From the NCBI GenBank assembly GCA_001510575.1, contig LNGK01000003.1:2705369-2769368 (forward strand): 64,000 bases of DNA, written 5' to 3'. The notes under the pieces were generated by a model that was not told the DNA's origin, did not search any database, and saw only the letters and a list, made by a program, of their open reading frames with translations. Numbering within the stretch: the first letter of the stretch is position 1; each line of letters starts with the position of its first letter. This document shows, in pieces, positions 59,938 through 64,000 of the stretch. Made by a program: the position numbers and the translations under genes. The stretch comes from Knoxdaviesia capensis (Eukaryota > Ascomycota > Sordariomycetes > Microascales > Gondwanamycetaceae).

Positions 59938-61080
59938 CTTTAATTCCACTCCCGCTCGCTACCGTCTACGTACTCTTCCTCTCCATACCACCCAAACTCC
60001 TCCTGCCCATCACTCCCCCCCATAACCAAGTCCGCCGCGCCGCACAACGCCGCCACCCGCCAATTGTTCCACTGACATCTCCAACAAGCAACTCCACCGA
60101 CGGCAAACACCCCGCCCCGTCCGCGCGGATCGTGGAGATCTGGCCCGTCGTGAGCGGCACCCCCGCTCTTCCGGAACGCCCACGGCGGCGGCGACCCCCG
60201 GCGCCGGTGGCCATCTTCGTTTTCGTCCGCGCTGGGTGCTGCTGCCGCTCCACACCGCCCGCAGGTTTCGCCGTATCGTGCGCTGCGTCGTGCACCGGGG
60301 GGTGCCGGATGCGGGGTCGGGGAGGATCGGGAGGATGGGGACTACGTCCCGGCTCGCGCGACCGGAGAGGATGCACACGCCGGTGTCGCGGGCTTTGGCT
60401 TCTGCCACCGCGTTCCTGGGGGCTGAGCGCCCTCGCTGTAGTCCCCGGAGCAATTGCACGTCGGAGCTGCGTTTGGGGGGGGGGGGTTCCGGGACGTCAA
60501 GGACTCTGCAGGACCTCCGCCGTGTCTGTGGACGGCCCCCCCGCCCCGGGCTCCCCCCCGCGACGTTCTTCTGTAGTCGTGAAGAGGCAGCCGAATCAGC
60601 CGAACTTTCCCTCTTCCGCTTTTGCGGGATGGCTGTCCCCCCCAGCGTTTTGACCTCCGTCGGGAACACTATTCACGCACACGTTAGTTTCGGTCGTCAT
60701 CAGAGGTGCAGCGATAGGTGCCCATCCTCACGCACCATCAGGCTCTTGTCGAGCGCCAGCGCGCCTTGTACCACGAAAAACGTCCAATGCCACGGGCAAC
60801 CAGCCAGCTGATCTCCGGCCCCGGGACCACCACGAACAGCGCCCGCACCGCCGAGGTCGCACGGCCCATCGGCCGGGAAGAGCTCCCGGAACTCCCTTGA
60901 AACAGCGCGTGGCGCGCCCCCAGCTCGCAGATGTAGTCCAGCGGGGCCTCGGACCTCGATCGGCATGTCGGACGCCATGTGGTCTTGACCATCGCCGGCT
61001 GCTCCTCGCCGGGAATAATGCCCGAGGTCGCCGCCGCGGACTGCTCGTGCAACGGAGTCTTGCTCCGCGTCTGATGCCAT
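59938..61080 (-). pseudogene. GC-rich, probably decayed gene with an HNH-like segment
   Basis: Markedly GC-rich DNA with coding-like text in shifting minus-strand frames. A frame from ATG 61080 ends GALALDKSLMVREDGHLSLHL. A second frame through the same DNA reads FVVVPGPEISWLVARGIGRFSWYK just before that point, as if one gene had been frameshifted near 60750. A third open stretch (60669-60010) contains AEAKARDTGVCILSGRASRD, which resembles the core of fungal HNH-type proteins but lacks the expected His after the Cys half. A frame ending near 59938 closes with EEFGWYGEEEYVDGSEREW. A possible intron (GTGCGT...GAATAG) joins the first two parts. I read this as a degraded gene; a multi-intron gene or sequencing indels in the G runs (for example 60475-60486) are alternatives. 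Confidence 0.3.
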
Positions 61081-62977
61081 TGCGGACGAAGAGGTCGAGG
61101 GGAGGCTGGGAGACAACGTGAAGAAAGGCAAAATGCAAAGGGAAGAGGGGCAGCGGGAAGAATGAGGCCTAGGAAGCCTTATGATCCATACGGAAGAGTA
61201 AGAGACACGCACTTGATGAAAAAAAAAAACGCGGTCATAACCAAACTCGCCATGGCTGCCTGCAAACAACGTAGTAAAGTCTCAAGTGATGACATAGAAA
61301 ACGTCCTAGCTCACCAAGTAAATACGTTCTCCTAGACCTCAAGAAATACCTGAAGATCCCCAAGAAATTCCGGGCAGCATAAGAAGAACAACGCCGTGGG
61401 TGATGGGTGGGCTGAGGGCAGCACCCGATGAATGACCCGGCTAGCTCTCTGGCGATGTGTGTCCCTCTCCCGAGATACAATTTTGAGCCTCCCCGGGAAA
61501 TTCGGAGTATCGTCCACCGAAACCCCGGAACACCGGGGAATATAAATCTATTATCAAATCTGGGGAAGACCTGATACTGTTTCCTTCGCTTATGCCTCTG
61601 TGTGTAGTGATCGTGATCTTGATTTAGAGCTACGGCACCCTCACCCACACCTGCCCATCCACAAACAACTCGAACATCCTCCCTTCACACAAGACCCGCG
61701 ATCAACTCAGGTACTATGCATTCACCACAATCTACCGTCCGCCGCACGGCCACGAGGCGACTTTACATACACAAAGGGCCACAGCACAAATAGAACCAGA
61801 TGACACACGATGAGCCGGGAAGAGCAAGAGACACTGAACGATCGCAAAAAGAACAACGGAGTTTGGAATCACGAGAAAAAGAAGAAGAAATGCACACCGA
61901 AAGAAATCCAAGAAATGGGGAAACAGGAAAGAGGAAATAGACTAAAAAAGCGAGAGCAAAACCACCGACCATGACAGAACGATCAAGACGAAACGAGACC
62001 AAGAGGGAGAAAAAAGAGAAAACAACGAGGGCCCTCAAAATGGTTCATCCCACTGTCGTTTAGAACCCTCCCTTTCTCCCCTTTGAAAAATACAAACAGG
62101 CATAAATGATGACCCTTGTCAGAGCCGGCCGGCTGCACACAACCAGTCCCAGCAACTGACAAGATGGCCGAAAACGCGAGACACACAAGGATGGAAGAAA
62201 AATACACGGGAACATGTTCCCCTCCCATGATACCCGAACAGTCACTCATCGCGGGGTACTGGGACAGAGAGAGAGAGAGAAGAGGATCGGTTCGGGATGA
62301 ATTGAATCAATTGAGACAATATCAGCCCAAAAAAAGAAAGAGGCGACGAAAAGACGAGAGAGAAATGAGATAGATTGCGGCCAAGAAAAGAACAAAACAA
62401 GGACAAAAAAAAAGAGATAGCGAAGACTTGTGTAGGAAAGTGTCAGAGTGAGCCAATGTAAGAAAAAAGAACTTTATTTCATCCTCCCAACGAAAACAGA
62501 ACCCGTAGAAGCGACCATCACAAGCTTAAAAATAAAATCCGGGGCAATGCACAAAAAGCCGCAAGCCCAACGACAAGAGACAGGGGAGAAAAGGAGAAGA
62601 GGAAAAGGAGAAAAAAAAAAGAGATGAATAAGACACTTATGTGCTGGTAATCACATGTCTGAGAACAAAAATAAAAGAAACTGGATATAAAAAGGAGTTT
62701 GCGAAGTCGTGAGATCGTCTTGTCCACACCCGAACAAGGAGAATCGAGGGAGACAGTCGTATATTACTTTGGGCAACAGATCGAGGCCCTTGGAGATTAG
62801 GTACGACGAGGAGGAAACGGCGAGGGGGATGTTTCGTCATCAAGGAAGCAGAGTAATTAGATGTGGTAGACTTTTTAGTTTCGGTGTGGTTTCTTCGACA
62901 ATGGGATGAGTATCGTGAAGGGCGGTGATGTACGATTATTGTCGATAGCGAGGCGAGAATCGGGTCATGGTGTGTGT
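61081..62977. other. intergenic region downstream of the G-beta gene
   Basis: No gene that I can support. The right half (about 61800-62640) is A-rich with many short A runs, consistent with 3' flanking DNA of the minus-strand G-beta gene. The rest is unremarkable. Confidence 0.5.
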
Positions 62978-64000
62978 TTAGTAGGCCCAGACCTTGAGCT
63001 GCAAGTTGGGAAAAGAGGGTGGTTAGATACGAGCAATACATGCAGATAGTGTCGGAAATGGTATTGGAATGAAGCATACCTGAGAATCCCACGATCCAGT
63101 GCACAAACTTATGCCGTCGTTGCTGACACCGAGGCAGCTCACCCGATTCTCGTGGCCCACAAGCGAGCCAACCTTCTCGCCACGGGTGACATCCCAAACC
63201 TAAAAGTAGTTGTTAGTGGATGCGTGCCATGATAATTATCCCGACCGGGACGGGTAGAAGCACGTATGGGTTCACATGCTCGCCGGAGCACTGCGATAAA
63301 GCTTACCTTGCATTCGAAATCGTCATAACCAGCGAACAGAAGACGTCCAGAGACGGATGTCGCGACCGAGGTAATACCACAGAGAATCGAATCCGACTGT
63401 CAGAGAGCATCAAAAACAGGTTAGCAAATGAACGCGAAAAACGAAATACCGTCTCATGCAAGATACACCCAAGAGAGAGTGGACATACGCCGTAGATGTT
63501 CAGCTCGCGGTCGGCGCGGATATCGAACAGGCGGCAGGTGGCATCGTCGGAGCCGGTGACGAACGAGTGGCCGTCGGGGAAGAACTGGATGGCGTTGATA
63601 TCGGACTCGTGACCGGAGAAGGTTTGCACGGCCTTGCCAGCGCGGATATCCCACAGCTTGGCGAACGCATCGCAAGCACCGGAGATGAAGGTGTTGGAGT
63701 TTGTGGGGTTGAGGCTGATGCTCATGACGTCGCCGAGATGGTCGGCGAACTCAACCTCGCGCTGGCCGGTCTCGATGTTCCACTTCATGCAGGTCATGTC
63801 ACCGGACGAGGTGAGGATGCTCTTATCGTTGATGAACCGGCAGCACGACAGATAGCCGGCGTGTCCAGACAGCTCACGATGAACGCGGGTAGGACCGTCC
63901 CGTTGTTGGTTCAGGTTGTAGATAGAGCAGATGTTATCGAGACCACCGCAGGCGACAAAGTTGCCAGACGGCGAGTAGGCGCAGGTCATGACCCACGATG
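62978..64000 (-). CDS. gpb1: heterotrimeric G-protein beta subunit, N-terminus beyond the window
   Basis: Visible exons on the minus strand: 64000-63489 (continues out of the window), 63396-63307, 63199-63080 and 62978-62998. Together they encode the last about 247 residues. The WD40 blades are clear: [89 protein letters not shown] and GSWDSQLKVWAY at the C-terminus. Joints keep frame ([41 protein letters not shown]). It is the single conventional fungal G-beta (SfaD/GPB1/CPGB-1 type), membrane-associated through its gamma partner, and controls growth, conidiation and mating signals. The last coding exon is only 21 nt. The start codon and N-terminal coiled coil lie beyond position 64000. Confidence 0.96.

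Overview
The window is nuclear DNA from a filamentous ascomycete (Pezizomycotina). Genes carry short spliceosomal introns with GTAAGT/GTGAGT-type donors and CTAAC-like branch points. The proteins are fungal types: a C2H2 plus fungal-specific transcription factor domain, a GPI-type aspartic protease, Fzo1, Tom22, a Ptc1-type phosphatase, ESCRT-III Vps2, a class I phosducin-like protein and a G-protein beta subunit ending in KVWAY. The class is not resolved from sequence alone. There is no bacterial operon structure, no CRISPR array and no intact transposon that I can see.

Layout: 1-6.3 kb is gene-poor and ends in a pyrimidine-rich leader. 6.3-9.6 kb holds a convergent pair: a secreted aspartic protease with a repeat-bearing pro-region (+) and a SnoaL/NTF2-fold protein (-). 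9.6-23.3 kb is about 14 kb without a recognisable intact gene; it holds dispersed TACTGTAC-type palindromes, microsatellites and one possible relic reminiscent of a polyketide synthase SAT domain start. 23.4-27.9 kb is an AmdX-like transcription factor (+) with a 717-nt first intron. 29.4-32.0 kb is TOM22 (+) facing an adenosine deaminase-like gene (-). A tRNA-Val(AAC) lies at 32.26 kb. 33.2-38.6 kb is a 1570-aa ADF-H/PH protein (-), 42.8-45.1 kb a Ptc1-type PP2C (-), 47.1-48.1 kb Vps2 (-) with a 6-nt first exon, divergent from fzo1 (+, 48.8-51.7 kb). 53.1-54.2 kb is a phosducin-like protein (-). 54.2-59.4 kb is gene-poor and carries a long CT/GT microsatellite. A tRNA-Pro(AGG) with a 17-nt intron lies at 59.43 kb. 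59.9-61.1 kb is a GC-rich, probably decayed HNH-like gene, and the right edge cuts a G-beta gene (-).

Working relations: the phosducin-like protein (a co-chaperone of G-beta/gamma assembly in its family) and the G-beta subunit it would fold sit about 9 kb apart on the same strand. Tom22 and Fzo1 are both mitochondrial outer-membrane proteins, and both have a TCACGTG/CACGTGA box about 310 bp before the start codon. The vps2/fzo1 divergent promoter also carries two TGACTCA (Gcn4/CpcA-type) sites one helical turn apart. All exon boundaries are my own reading of splice signals and frame continuity; no transcript data were available.
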